Shown piece by piece: positions 17,398-25,507 of a stretch of DNA of 44,994 nucleotides. The notes below the pieces were generated by a model. It ran no database searches. It was not told the origin of the DNA and saw only the letters and a list, made by a program, of their open reading frames with translations. The stretch comes from DASPKT01 sp035627915 (lineage in GTDB: Bacteria > Pseudomonadota > Alphaproteobacteria > Azospirillales > Azospirillaceae): positions 1 to 44,994 of the forward strand of contig DASPKT010000439.1 in the NCBI GenBank assembly GCA_035627915.1, in the 5' to 3' direction. Both the position numbers and the translations under genes were made by a program. Numbering within the stretch: position 1 is the first letter of the stretch; every line of letters starts with the position of its first letter.

Positions 17398-17838
17398 GGC
17401 GGAGGCTCCGGGGAAGAGGGGACGGCGGTGTGGATAAGTCGCGGGCGGAATCGGGATGGTTGTGCCGTTTTGCCGCCGGTCGCGAAACGCTCCCGGGATG
17501 GGCGGGGGTTCCGGGGCGGCTTGCCGACTCCTGGACAGAGTCCGGCCACCCCTTCGCGAGTCCGGGACGGAATGCCGGGACTTCCCACTTATCCCCAGCA
17601 CTCACCAGGCCCGGACTCTATAGCATTCCTGGCTTCGCGTCCGGAACCCCGCACGCTTTTCCACAGGCTCGTACCGGCGCCGCGCAAGCGCCGCCCGCCT
17701 GTGGATGAATCCGGGACGGATGGGAATTACCGTTATCCACAGGACCCACTACCCCTCCCATTCCTTTTCAAAAGACTCTCAGGGTAGAAAGGGGCCGGGC
17801 ACCGACCCGTGGACAAGACCGCCAACCGGACCAGGACC
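17398..17838. other. oriC: Probable chromosomal replication origin oriC
   Basis: Non-coding gap between divergent ppsR and hemE. Exact DnaA boxes (TTATCCACA) lie at 17429-17437 (minus orientation) and 17733-17741 (plus). One-mismatch boxes lie at 17589-17597 (ttatcccca), 17657-17665 (ttttccaca) and 17700-17708 (minus, tcatccaca). An A/T-rich stretch at 17761-17777 could unwind. Seven GANTC sites occur between 17448 and 17778. The Caulobacter origin also adjoins hemE, and the parS cluster 10-14 kb away plus outward gene orientation agree. Boundaries are approximate. Confidence 0.85.
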
Positions 17839-18891
17839 ATGACCGGACAGAGCAGCAAACTCCTCCTCCGCGCGCTGAAAGGGGAGACGCTGGAGCGCCC
17901 GCCCTTCTGGCTGATGCGCCAGGCCGGGCGATACCTGCCGGAATACCGGAAGGTCCGGGCGCAGGCGGGCGGCTTCCTCGACCTCTGCTACAATCCGGAG
18001 CTGGCCTGCGAGGTGACCCTGCAGCCGATCCGGCGCTACGGCATGGACGCGGACATCCTGTTCTCCGACATCCTGGTCCTGCCGCATGCGATGGGGCAGC
18101 ACGTCTGGTTCGCGGAAGGGGAGGGGCCGCGCCTGGACCCCATCCGCGACGGCGCGGCCCTGGCGCGGCTGACGCCGGAGCGCCTGCACGAGAGGGCGGC
18201 GCCGGTGTACGAGACGGTGTCCCGCATCCGGGCGGCGCTTCCCCCCGAGGTCGCGCTCATCGGCTTCGCCGGCAGTCCCTGGACGGTCGCCAGCTACATG
18301 GTGGAGGGATCGGGCTCCAAGGAGTACCTGCACGCCAAGCGCTGGGCCTTCTCCGACCCGGCCGGCTTCGGCGCCTTGATCGACGTGCTGGTGGACGGCA
18401 CGGTGGAGTACCTGTCGGCCCAGGTCCGCGCCGGGGCGGAGGTCCTGCAGCTGTTCGACAGCTGGGCCGGCGCGCTGGCGCCGCGGCAGTTCCAGGACCT
18501 GGTGGTGGCGCCGACCCGGCGTATCGTGCAGAGGCTGAAGCAGCTGCATCCGGACGTCCCCGTCATCGGCTTCCCCCGCCAGGCCGGCCACAACGCCGAC
18601 GCCTACGTCTCCGCCACGGGGGTGGACGCGCTGGGCCTCGACACCGCGGTGCCGCTGGCGGCCGCGCGGGAGCTGCAGCGCCGCCTGCCGGTGCAGGGCA
18701 ACCTCGACCCCATCGCGCTGGTCGCCGGGGGCGACGCGCTGCGCCGGGCGGCGACGGAGATCCTGGAGGCGCTGGCCGATGGCCCCTTCGTGTTCAACCT
18801 CGGCCACGGCATCGTCCAGCACACGCCGCCGGAGAACGTCTCCCTTTTGGCCGATTTGATCCGCGGCTGGCCCGCGCTACGTAATGGCTGA
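17839..18891 (+). CDS. hemE: Uroporphyrinogen decarboxylase
   Basis: A protein of 350 residues that removes the four acetate carboxyls of uroporphyrinogen III to give coproporphyrinogen III. Signatures: PPFWLMRQAGRYLPEYR, SDILVLPHAMGQ with the catalytic Asp, GFAGSPWTVASYMVEG, LFDSWAGAL and VQGNLDP. The start is uncertain: the ATG at 17839 gives the usual length, while a GTG at 17809 would add ten residues; neither has a clear Shine-Dalgarno. It begins the rightward hemE-hemH-hemJ-rho block at the origin. Confidence 0.95.
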   Translation: MTGQSSKLLLRALKGETLERPPFWLMRQAGRYLPEYRKVRAQAGGFLDLCYNPELACEVTLQPIRRYGMDADILFSDILVLPHAMGQHVWFAEGEGPRLDPIRDGAALARLTPERLHERAAPVYETVSRIRAALPPEVALIGFAGSPWTVASYMVEGSGSKEYLHAKRWAFSDPAGFGALIDVLVDGTVEYLSAQVRAGAEVLQLFDSWAGALAPRQFQDLVVAPTRRIVQRLKQLHPDVPVIGFPRQAGHNADAYVSATGVDALGLDTAVPLAAARELQRRLPVQGNLDPIALVAGGDALRRAATEILEALADGPFVFNLGHGIVQHTPPENVSLLADLIRGWPALRNG

Positions 18892-18928
18892 CCCCGGGGG
18901 CTACCCCCATCAGCCGGATGAACCCGTG

Positions 18929-19993
18929 ATGACCGAGAGCCGCCGGCGCCGCATCGCCGTGGTGTTGTTCAACCTGGGCGGTCCCGACCGGCCCGAGGCG
19001 GTGCAGCCCTTCCTGTTCAACCTGTTCAACGACCCCAGCATCATCCGCGCGCCCAACCCGCTGCGCTACCTGCTGGCCCGCCTGATCTCCGGCCGCCGGG
19101 CGCACGTCGCGCGGGAGATCTACGCGAAGCTGGGCGGCAAGTCGCCGCTGCTGGAGAACACGCTGGCCCAGGCCCGCGCGCTGGAGGCGTCGCTGTGGGA
19201 CGAGGGGGAGGTGAAGGCCTTCGTCGCCATGCGCTACTGGCATCCCATGGCGGAGGAGACGGCGCACGACGTGAAGGACTGGGGCCCGGACGAGGTGGTG
19301 CTGCTGCCGCTCTACCCGCAATGGTCGACGACGACGTCCGCCTCCAGCCTGCGGGTGTGGCACCGGGCGGCGGCCGCGGCGAAGCTCGACGTGCCGGTGC
19401 GCACCGTCTGCTGCTACCCGACAGAGCCGGGCTTCGTGCAGGCGACGGCCAAGCTGCTGCGCTGGGCGGTGGCGGAGGCCGCGGCGCACGGCCGGCCCCG
19501 GGTGCTGTTCTCCGCCCACGGTCTGCCGGAGAAGGTGGTCCGCGCCGGCGACCCCTACCAGTGGCAGTGCGAGCGCACCTGCGAGGCCATCGTCAAGGCG
19601 CTCGGCATCGACGGGCTGGACTGGGCCGGCTGCTACCAGAGCCGGGTCGGGCCGCTGAAATGGATCGGCCCCTCCACCGACGAGGAGATCCGTCGGGCCG
19701 GCCGCGACGGCGTGCCCGTCGTCGTCGTGCCGATGGCCTTCGTGTCGGAGCATTCCGAGACGCTGGTGGAGATCGAGGAGGAGTACCGGCACCTGGCGAA
19801 GGAATGCGGCGTGCCGCACTTCGTCCGGGTGCCGGCGGTGGGGATCGAGCCGGACTTCGTCCAGGGCCTGGCCAACCTGGTGCGCCAAGTCCGCGGCGGC
19901 CCGGACCGGCTGTGCTCGGCGGCCGGTGGCCGGCTTTGTCCGCCGGGCTTCAAGGGCTGCGCGCACGCTCCCGGCATGGCCGGGGTTCGCTGA
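18929..19993 (+). CDS. hemH: Ferrochelatase
   Basis: A protein of 354 residues inserting ferrous iron into protoporphyrin IX. Seen: VLFNLGGPDRPEAVQPFLFNLFNDP, LPLYPQWSTTTSAS, the catalytic His in LFSAHGLPEKVVRAGDPY (H197), CYQSRVGPLKWIGPSTDEEI and PMAFVSEHSETLVEIEEEY. The C-terminus has C329, C337 and C344, which could be ligands of a 2Fe-2S cluster as known in some ferrochelatases, including an alphaproteobacterial one. A 15-residue longer form could start at the ATG at 18884, overlapping the hemE end by 8 bp; 18929 gives the conserved start. Confidence 0.95.
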   Translation: MTESRRRRIAVVLFNLGGPDRPEAVQPFLFNLFNDPSIIRAPNPLRYLLARLISGRRAHVAREIYAKLGGKSPLLENTLAQARALEASLWDEGEVKAFVAMRYWHPMAEETAHDVKDWGPDEVVLLPLYPQWSTTTSASSLRVWHRAAAAAKLDVPVRTVCCYPTEPGFVQATAKLLRWAVAEAAAHGRPRVLFSAHGLPEKVVRAGDPYQWQCERTCEAIVKALGIDGLDWAGCYQSRVGPLKWIGPSTDEEIRRAGRDGVPVVVVPMAFVSEHSETLVEIEEEYRHLAKECGVPHFVRVPAVGIEPDFVQGLANLVRQVRGGPDRLCSAAGGRLCPPGFKGCAHAPGMAGVR

Positions 19994-20030
19994 ACCGGCC
20001 GGCCGAAGGGGCCGGGGGAGGGGGGTTTCC

Positions 20031-20456
20031 ATGTATCTGTGGGTCAAGGCGCTGCACGTGATCTCCGTCATCTCCTGGATGGCGGGGCTGCTCTACCTGC
20101 CCAGGCTGTTCGTCTACCACGCCGACGCCGCCCCCGGCTCCGCCCAGGCGGAGACCTTCAAGGTCATGGAGGCGAAGCTGCTGCGGGTCATCATGAACCC
20201 CGCCATGATCGCCACCTGGGTCTTCGGCCTCTCCATGGTGGCGATCGACCCGGCGCTGCTGAGCGACGGCTGGCTGCACGCCAAGTTCGTCCTGGTGCTG
20301 GGCCTGACCGCCGCGCACATGGTGGCGGCCCGCTGGCGCCGGGAGTTCGCGGAGGACCGCAACACCCGCCCTTCCCGCTTCTACCGCATGGTCAACGAGG
20401 TGCCGGCCCTGTTCATGATCGGCATCGTCGTGCTGGTCGTGGTGAAGCCGTTCTGA
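20031..20456 (+). CDS. hemJ: Protoporphyrinogen IX oxidase HemJ
   Basis: A protein of 141 residues with four membrane helices; HemJ oxidises protoporphyrinogen IX in bacteria that lack HemG and HemY. Seen: MYLWVKALHVISVISWMAGLLYLPRLFVYH with the family histidine, then LRVIMNPAMIATWVFGL, HAKFVLVLGLTAAHMV and the basic FYRMVNEVPALFMIGIVVLVVVKPF ending. The ATG at 20031 follows a gggggagggggg Shine-Dalgarno. It lies 37 bp after hemH, so the last two haem steps are encoded in one transcript. Confidence 0.95.
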   Translation: MYLWVKALHVISVISWMAGLLYLPRLFVYHADAAPGSAQAETFKVMEAKLLRVIMNPAMIATWVFGLSMVAIDPALLSDGWLHAKFVLVLGLTAAHMVAARWRREFAEDRNTRPSRFYRMVNEVPALFMIGIVVLVVVKPF

Positions 20457-20529
20457 GGGCCGGCGGCCAATGCCCCTCCCCCGTAAGGCGTATCGGCCGA
20501 AGAGCCGGCCCCGCCCCGCCGATTTTGCT

Positions 20530-20559
20530 TTGACTTCAACCGCTCCCTTGGGCTAAGGC
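20530..20559 (+). promoter_or_regulatory. Candidate promoter for rho
   Basis: TTGACT at 20530-20535 is followed after 18 bp by taaggc at 20554-20559. The -35 is good, the -10 poor. It would start a leader of roughly 155 nt before rho. Weak evidence, but it is the only TTGAC in the hemJ-rho gap. Confidence 0.3.
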
Positions 20560-20640
20560 ATCTAGCATCCAAGGCCCGTCTTCCCGAGAATCGTCACGCA
20601 TTCTCCGCCGTTCCTCCCCGGGATGGCGTCACGAGGCCGC

Positions 20641-20722
20641 GATTTCCCACCTCCCCAGGCGTCTCCGGCCTTTTGCCCCCGGCCCGCCAGCCGCAGCAGC
20701 ACCCCTCCCCCACAGGTCACCG
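20641..20722 (+). promoter_or_regulatory. C-rich, G-poor leader of rho (rut-like)
   Basis: In the 82 bases before the rho start I count 43 C and 17 G, an excess of C over G in an otherwise balanced GC-rich sequence. Such 'C>G bubbles' are the hallmark of Rho utilisation sites. E. coli rho is known to limit its own synthesis by terminating in its leader, so the same is plausible here. Runs include acccctcccccac at 20701-20713. Only a weak agg serves as Shine-Dalgarno. Confidence 0.5.
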
Positions 20723-21985
20723 ATGAATCTGCAAGAGTTGAAGGCCAAGTCGCCCGCCGAACTCCTGGCGTTCGCCGAGGAGCTCCAGATCGAGAACGCC
20801 GGCACCCTGCGCAAGCAGGACATGATGTTCGCCATCCTGAAGCAGCTGGCGGAGAACGACATCCCGATCTACGGCGAGGGCGTGCTGGAGGTGCTGCAGG
20901 ACGGCTTCGGCTTCCTGCGCTCGCCCGAGGCGAACTACCTGCCGGGCCCCGACGACATCTATGTCAGCCCCAGCCAGGTGCGCCGCTTCGGCCTGCGCAC
21001 CGGCGACACGGTGGAGGGGCAGATCCGCGCGCCCAAGGACGGCGAGCGGTACTTCGCCCTGCTGAAGGTCAACTCTATCAACTTCGACCACCCGGACAAG
21101 GTCCGGCACCGGATCAACTTCGACAACCTGACGCCGCTTTACCCCGAGGAACGGCTGAAGCTCGAGATCGAGGACCCGGTCCGCAACAAGAAGGACATGA
21201 CCACCCGGGTCATCGACCTGGTGTCGCCGCTGGGCAAGGGGCAGCGCGCGCTGATCGTGGCGCCGCCGCGCACCGGCAAGACGGTGATGCTGCAGAACAT
21301 CGCCCACTCCATCGCCACCAACCACCCCGAGGTCTACCTGATCGTGCTGCTCATCGACGAGCGGCCCGAGGAGGTGACCGACATGGCGCGTTCGGTGCGC
21401 GGCGAGGTCATCAGCTCCACCTTCGACGAGCCGGCGACCCGCCACGTCCAGGTGACGGAGATGGTGCTGGAGAAGGCCAAGCGCCTGGTCGAGCACAAGC
21501 GCGACGTGGTCATCCTGCTGGACAGCATCACCCGCCTGGCCCGCGCCTACAACACGGTCGTCCCCTCCTCCGGCAAGGTGCTGACCGGCGGCGTCGACGC
21601 CAACGCGCTGCAGCGGCCGAAGCGCTTCTTCGGCGCCGCCCGCAACATCGAGGAGGGCGGCAGCCTGACGATCATCGCCACCGCGCTGATCGACACCGGC
21701 TCGCGCATGGACGAGGTGATCTTCGAGGAGTTCAAGGGCACCGGCAACTCGGAGATCGTGCTGGACCGCAAGCTCTCCGACAAGCGCGTCTTCCCCGCCA
21801 TCGACATCCAGAAGTCCGGCACCCGCAAGGAGGAGCTGCTGGTCGAGAAGGGCACGATGGCCAAGATGTGGGTGTTGCGTCGCATCCTCAACCCGATGGG
21901 AACCACCGACGCGGTCGAGTTCCTCATCGACAAGCTGAAGCAGTCGAAGCAGAATTCCGACTTCTTCGAGAGCATGAACCAGTAA
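20723..21985 (+). CDS. rho: Transcription termination factor Rho
   Basis: A protein of 420 residues; hexameric RNA-dependent ATPase/helicase. The N-terminal Rho_N domain begins MNLQELKAKSPAELLAFAEEL. The cold-shock-like RNA-binding domain has GEGVLEVLQDGFGFLRSPEANYLPGPDDIYVSPSQ. The ATPase core has Walker A APPRTGKTVMLQNIA, LLIDERPEEVTDM (Walker B), the Q-loop/R-loop segments and AARNIEEGGSLTIIATALIDTGSRMDEVIFEEFKGTGN. The length is standard, with no insertion. Confidence 0.98.
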   Translation: MNLQELKAKSPAELLAFAEELQIENAGTLRKQDMMFAILKQLAENDIPIYGEGVLEVLQDGFGFLRSPEANYLPGPDDIYVSPSQVRRFGLRTGDTVEGQIRAPKDGERYFALLKVNSINFDHPDKVRHRINFDNLTPLYPEERLKLEIEDPVRNKKDMTTRVIDLVSPLGKGQRALIVAPPRTGKTVMLQNIAHSIATNHPEVYLIVLLIDERPEEVTDMARSVRGEVISSTFDEPATRHVQVTEMVLEKAKRLVEHKRDVVILLDSITRLARAYNTVVPSSGKVLTGGVDANALQRPKRFFGAARNIEEGGSLTIIATALIDTGSRMDEVIFEEFKGTGNSEIVLDRKLSDKRVFPAIDIQKSGTRKEELLVEKGTMAKMWVLRRILNPMGTTDAVEFLIDKLKQSKQNSDFFESMNQ

Positions 21986-22009
21986 GGCGTCAGGACTTCG
22001 GGGCCGGAC

Positions 22010-22034
22010 GGCGCCGCCTCCAGCAGGCGGCGCC
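22010..22034 (+). terminator. GC-rich hairpin after rho
   Basis: ggcgccgcc (22010-22018) pairs with ggcggcgcc (22026-22034) around a 7-nt loop, 25 bp after the rho stop. No T-run follows, so it is a weak or Rho-dependent terminator, or an RNA-stabilising 3' stem. Confidence 0.4.
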
Positions 22035-22112
22035 GCGGCGGCCCGGAAGGACCGGCCGGGCGGGGGGCCCGGCGGTGCCCCTGGTTCATCTGGCTGGGCG
22101 CGCACCGGACCC

Positions 22113-23726
22113 ATGAACAACGCCTACGAGGTCTTCGCCTGCGACGGCCAGAACTGGTACCTGGCCGGTAGCCACCCGACCGAGGAGAAGGCGCACTTCC
22201 TCCTGGACGAGGTCTGGAAGGACCGCGAGGTCCTGGCCGTCAAGCTGGTGGCCGAGGTCATCGACAAGCGCACCGGCGACCTCAAGGACAAGGTCATCGT
22301 CTCCCGCCAGCGCCGGGACGGCCTGCCCTACTTCAATTCCAAGAAGGCCACCCTGTCCAAGCCGAAGCCGGCGGAGCGGGCGGCTCCCCGCGCGCCTGCC
22401 GCGGCCCCGGCGGCGGAGGCCCCGCGCGCGGCGCCTCCGCCGCGCCGCCCCGCCCGCTCCACCGCGGCGGAGGTGGCGCCGACCCTGGGCAAGGCGGGCA
22501 GCATCGTGCTCGCCTGCGCCGCCTTCCTGATCGTCAACCACGCCATGGGAAGCCCGGTGCCGCCGCTGGTGGGGGTGCCGGCGAGCGCGCTGGTCGCCGG
22601 CCTGGTGATCTTCCGCACCTTCCGCATCCTGCGCCCCCACTTCATGGTCGAGGTGCTGCCCGAGGGCATCCCGCTGGAGCTGTTCAAGACGCTGCCCGCG
22701 CGCCGCCGCAAGGCCGCGCGCAGGCAGGAGGAGAAGCCGGCCGAGTCTGCCGGGGCCAAGACGCCCAAGCCGGAGCAGCCCTCGCCCGAGGAGGCCGCGG
22801 CCGCCCTGGCGGAGGCCACCGCCGCCATGAAGGCGTTGCTGGCAATGACGGCGTCGGCGGTCGAGGCGCTGAAGACCTACCGGGGCGGGCACCTCAGGCT
22901 GGACCGGCAGGACCGCTTCGGCATCTGCCTGTTCCTGGCCGGCGCCGCCGACGCCTATTGCGACGGCATGGAGGCCGGGCTGAAGCGCCGGGTGGCGGAG
23001 GAGGTGGTGCGCGCCGTCGCCTCCGATCCCGCCATGGTCGGCTGGTTCCTGGACAGCATGTCGGTGCACCTGACCGACCGCCGCGGCGCCGAGATCCACC
23101 GGCGGGGGGCGGAGGCCGGGCGCATGCTGGCCGAGGGCATGCCGGGGGCGGAGGGGCTGCTGCCCGGCGCCATGGCCGACTGGGCGTCCTCGCGCGATCC
23201 GGGCGACCTCGGCCGCACCGTCATCATGTTCACCGACCTGGTCGGCTCCACCCAGGACGCCTGGACCGAGGGCGACGCGGCGCACCTGGAGCGGGTGCGC
23301 GCCCATGACGGCATCGTCCGCTCGGCCCTGGCCACCTTCCGCGGCCGCGAGGTGAAGCACACCGGCGACGGCATCATGGCCGCCTTCGCCGCCGAGGCGG
23401 AGGCGGTCGGCGCCGGGCTGCGCATCCTGGAGGATTTCGAGAAGGCGCGGCAGTCCGGCTTCGGCATGCTGGACATCCGCATCGGCGTCAGCACCGGCCC
23501 CGCCATGCACGAGGGCGCCGACATCTTCGGCCGGACGGTCCAGCTGGCCGCCCGCCTCACCTCGGTGGCGCCCACCGGCGGCATGGCCGTGACCATCAAG
23601 GTGGCGGACGCCGCCGGCCCCGGCTTCCGGTTCGAGTCGATCGGCGTGCGCGAGATGAAGGGCCTGCCGCAGCCGGTGGAGGTCTTCGTCGCCTCCCGCG
23701 CCGAGGAGGTCGCCGCCCTGTCCTAG
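22113..23726 (+). CDS. Membrane-associated class III adenylate cyclase with novel N-terminal domain
   Basis: A protein of 537 residues. Residues 1-65 form a small domain (YEVFACDGQNWYLAGSHPTEEKAHFLLDEV) I cannot name. A proline-alanine linker, two hydrophobic segments (about 127-147 and 150-170), a charged region and a helical domain (225-355) follow. The cyclase domain (365-530) has metal-binding D375 (IMFTDLVGST) and D419, the ATP-selecting pair K415 and D470, and R481. The usual transition-state Asn is replaced by Gln477 (TVQLAARL). K/D suggests ATP as substrate, although loss of the Asn could lower activity. It follows rho by 127 bp on the same strand. Confidence 0.82.
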   Translation: MNNAYEVFACDGQNWYLAGSHPTEEKAHFLLDEVWKDREVLAVKLVAEVIDKRTGDLKDKVIVSRQRRDGLPYFNSKKATLSKPKPAERAAPRAPAAAPAAEAPRAAPPPRRPARSTAAEVAPTLGKAGSIVLACAAFLIVNHAMGSPVPPLVGVPASALVAGLVIFRTFRILRPHFMVEVLPEGIPLELFKTLPARRRKAARRQEEKPAESAGAKTPKPEQPSPEEAAAALAEATAAMKALLAMTASAVEALKTYRGGHLRLDRQDRFGICLFLAGAADAYCDGMEAGLKRRVAEEVVRAVASDPAMVGWFLDSMSVHLTDRRGAEIHRRGAEAGRMLAEGMPGAEGLLPGAMADWASSRDPGDLGRTVIMFTDLVGSTQDAWTEGDAAHLERVRAHDGIVRSALATFRGREVKHTGDGIMAAFAAEAEAVGAGLRILEDFEKARQSGFGMLDIRIGVSTGPAMHEGADIFGRTVQLAARLTSVAPTGGMAVTIKVADAAGPGFRFESIGVREMKGLPQPVEVFVASRAEEVAALS

Positions 23727-23778
23727 GGGCCGCCCCCTCCCCCCGATGGCGAGCCCGCCCGTTCGGTAGGGCTAGGCC

Positions 23779-23804
23779 GGAACAAGCCTTCCCCCACGAG
23801 GGTT
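23779..23804 (+). promoter_or_regulatory. Candidate EcfG (general stress response) promoter
   Basis: ggaac at 23779-23783 followed after 17 bp by ggtt (23801-23804) resembles the alphaproteobacterial EcfG consensus GGAAC-N16/17-CGTT with one mismatch. It lies about 75 bp before the DUF4398 lipoprotein gene. No other promoter stands out in the 155-bp gap. Confidence 0.35.
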
Positions 23805-23881
23805 GCATCTCCGACGCGCGGCACCCGCCGGCCGCGCCGACCGGCCCCTGCCGCCCGTCCCCTGTCGGAGGTGACCCGCCC

Positions 23882-24445
23882 ATGCCCCTCTCGCCGTCCG
23901 TCCTGGCCGCCGCGGCGCGGCCCCTGCTCGCCGCCGGAGCGCTGCTCGCGCTGGCCGCCTGCTCCTCCACGCCCGACGCGCCGCCGCCGTCGCTGCCGGC
24001 AGCCCGCGCCGCCATCGGCAACGTCAACGTGACCGACGTCAGCCGCTACGCCGCCACCGAGCTGCAGACGGCCCGCGAGCGGCTGGACGCCGCCGAGGCC
24101 GCCTGGCGCGCCGAGAACTACGTCCAGTCGGCCCGGCTGTCGGAGGAGGCGCTGGTCACCATCCGCGTGGCCGAGGCCAAGACCGCCTCCGCCCGCGCCG
24201 AGGAGGCCCGCGCCGACGTGGAGCGTACCATCCGGACCCTGGAGAACGAGGTCGGCCTCGGCGGCTCGTCCCTGTCCGGGACCACCGGCGGCCTGGGCGC
24301 GACCGGGACCGCGACGGGCACACTCGGCACCGCCACCGGCACGGTCGGCACGACAGGGACCGCGGGATCGGCCCTGCCGCCGCCGCTCTCGGCCGCCGAC
24401 CCGCTGCCGCCGCCGGCGACCCCGGTCGTGCCGCCCCGCCCGTGA
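23882..24445 (+). CDS. DUF4398 lipoprotein
   Basis: A protein of 187 residues with a lipoprotein signal peptide ending LALAAC-SS, so it should be anchored to a membrane, probably the outer one. Residues about 40-115 form a DUF4398 helical domain (NVTDVSRYAATELQTARERLDAAEAAWRAENYVQSARLSEEALVTIRVAEAKTAS, a TPR-like pattern). The rest is a low-complexity Gly/Thr tail with degenerate TGTxGT repeats, then a proline-rich end. It is paired with a second DUF4398 protein that carries an OmpA domain. Members are often linked to envelope stability; the function is unknown. Confidence 0.8.
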   Translation: MPLSPSVLAAAARPLLAAGALLALAACSSTPDAPPPSLPAARAAIGNVNVTDVSRYAATELQTARERLDAAEAAWRAENYVQSARLSEEALVTIRVAEAKTASARAEEARADVERTIRTLENEVGLGGSSLSGTTGGLGATGTATGTLGTATGTVGTTGTAGSALPPPLSAADPLPPPATPVVPPRP

Positions 24446-24508
24446 GCAGCGCCGCCCGTGAGCAGCCCGCCTGAGCCCGCCCGCCAGCCGATTCCGGGAG
24501 ATCCCGAC

Positions 24509-25375
24509 ATGAAAGCCCGTTCCCAGATGGCAACTTCCAGGATCGCCGTCCTGGCCCTGCCCCTCCTGCTCGCCGCCTGCTCCTCCGCGCCGGACAGCTA
24601 CGCGCCGCTGGCCCGGGTGGAGGACGAGTTCGCCCAGGCCCAGTCCAACAACGTGCCGGCGCTGGCCCCCGTCCAGTACCGCGACGCCGAGCGGGCGCTG
24701 GCCAACGCCCGCTCCCGCGTGGGCGAGGCGGAGGAGCCGGAGCTGCGCCACCTCACCTACATGGCCGACGCCCAGCTGGACATCGCCCGCGCCGAGGCCG
24801 CCCGCGTCCAGGCGGAGACCGAGCGCCGCCAGCTCGCCGACCAGCGCGAGCGCATCCTGCTGGAGGCGCGCGAGCGGCAGATCGGCATCGCCCGCACCGA
24901 GGCCGACCGGGCCCGGCAGGAGGCCATGGCCGCCGCCGTCGCCGCCGAGGAGCAGCGCATGCGCGCCCAGCAGCTGGAAAGCCAGCTGGCGGAGTTCCAG
25001 ACCCGCCAGACCGCCCAGGGCACGGTGCTGACCCTCAGCAACCTGCTGTTCGACACCGACAGCGCCAGCCTGCACCCGGGCGACCGGCGCCGGCTGGAAC
25101 CGCTGGCGGACTATCTGCGCCAGCAGTCCGACCGCGCCATCCTGATCGAGGGCCACACCGACAGCACCGGCGCGGACGAGTACAACCTGACCCTCAGCCG
25201 CAGCCGCGCCGGCGCCGTGCGGGACTTCCTGGTGCAGCAGGGGATCGAGGCCTCGCGCGTCGAGGTGCGCGGCCTCGGCGAGGACTACCCGGTCGCCAGC
25301 AATGACACCAACGAGGGCCGGCAGCAGAACCGGCGGATCGAGGTCACCATCCGCAATCCCCAGCAGCGGGGATGA
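24509..25375 (+). CDS. DUF4398/OmpA-type peptidoglycan-binding lipoprotein
   Basis: A protein of 288 residues. The lipobox LLLAAC-SS follows a 26-residue signal. The DUF4398 domain (about 35-105, LARVEDEFAQAQSNNVPALAPVQYRDAERALANARS and YMADAQLDIARAEAARVQAETERRQLADQ) continues into a long coiled coil (100-180). The OmpA-like domain (185-285) has LLFDTDSASLHPGDRRRLEPLADYL and IEGHTDSTGADEYNLTLSRSRAGAVRDFLVQQGI with the Asp/Arg that grip diaminopimelate. It should tether the outer membrane to the cell wall. The ATG at 24509 follows gggag; an in-frame GTG at 24458 is less likely. Confidence 0.9.
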   Translation: MKARSQMATSRIAVLALPLLLAACSSAPDSYAPLARVEDEFAQAQSNNVPALAPVQYRDAERALANARSRVGEAEEPELRHLTYMADAQLDIARAEAARVQAETERRQLADQRERILLEARERQIGIARTEADRARQEAMAAAVAAEEQRMRAQQLESQLAEFQTRQTAQGTVLTLSNLLFDTDSASLHPGDRRRLEPLADYLRQQSDRAILIEGHTDSTGADEYNLTLSRSRAGAVRDFLVQQGIEASRVEVRGLGEDYPVASNDTNEGRQQNRRIEVTIRNPQQRG

Positions 25376-25380
25376 AGTCA

Positions 25381-25407
25381 CGGGTGCCATTCATGGGGTG
25401 GCACCCG
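25381..25407. terminator. Hairpin terminator candidate between ompA-like and luxR-type genes
   Basis: cgggtgcca (25381-25389) and tggcacccg (25399-25407) are exact 9-bp inverted repeats around a 9-nt loop, 5 bp after the stop of the OmpA-like gene. gttctgt follows, a very weak T tract. It probably ends the lipoprotein transcript. Confidence 0.55.
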
Positions 25408-25507
25408 GTTCTGTCATTCGCGTGACATGACGTTGAAGGGCTTCGCCAGGGCCACTTGTATGGTATATCCATCGGAATAGTCCGATCATCCAGCGGCCCT
25501 GGCTCCC

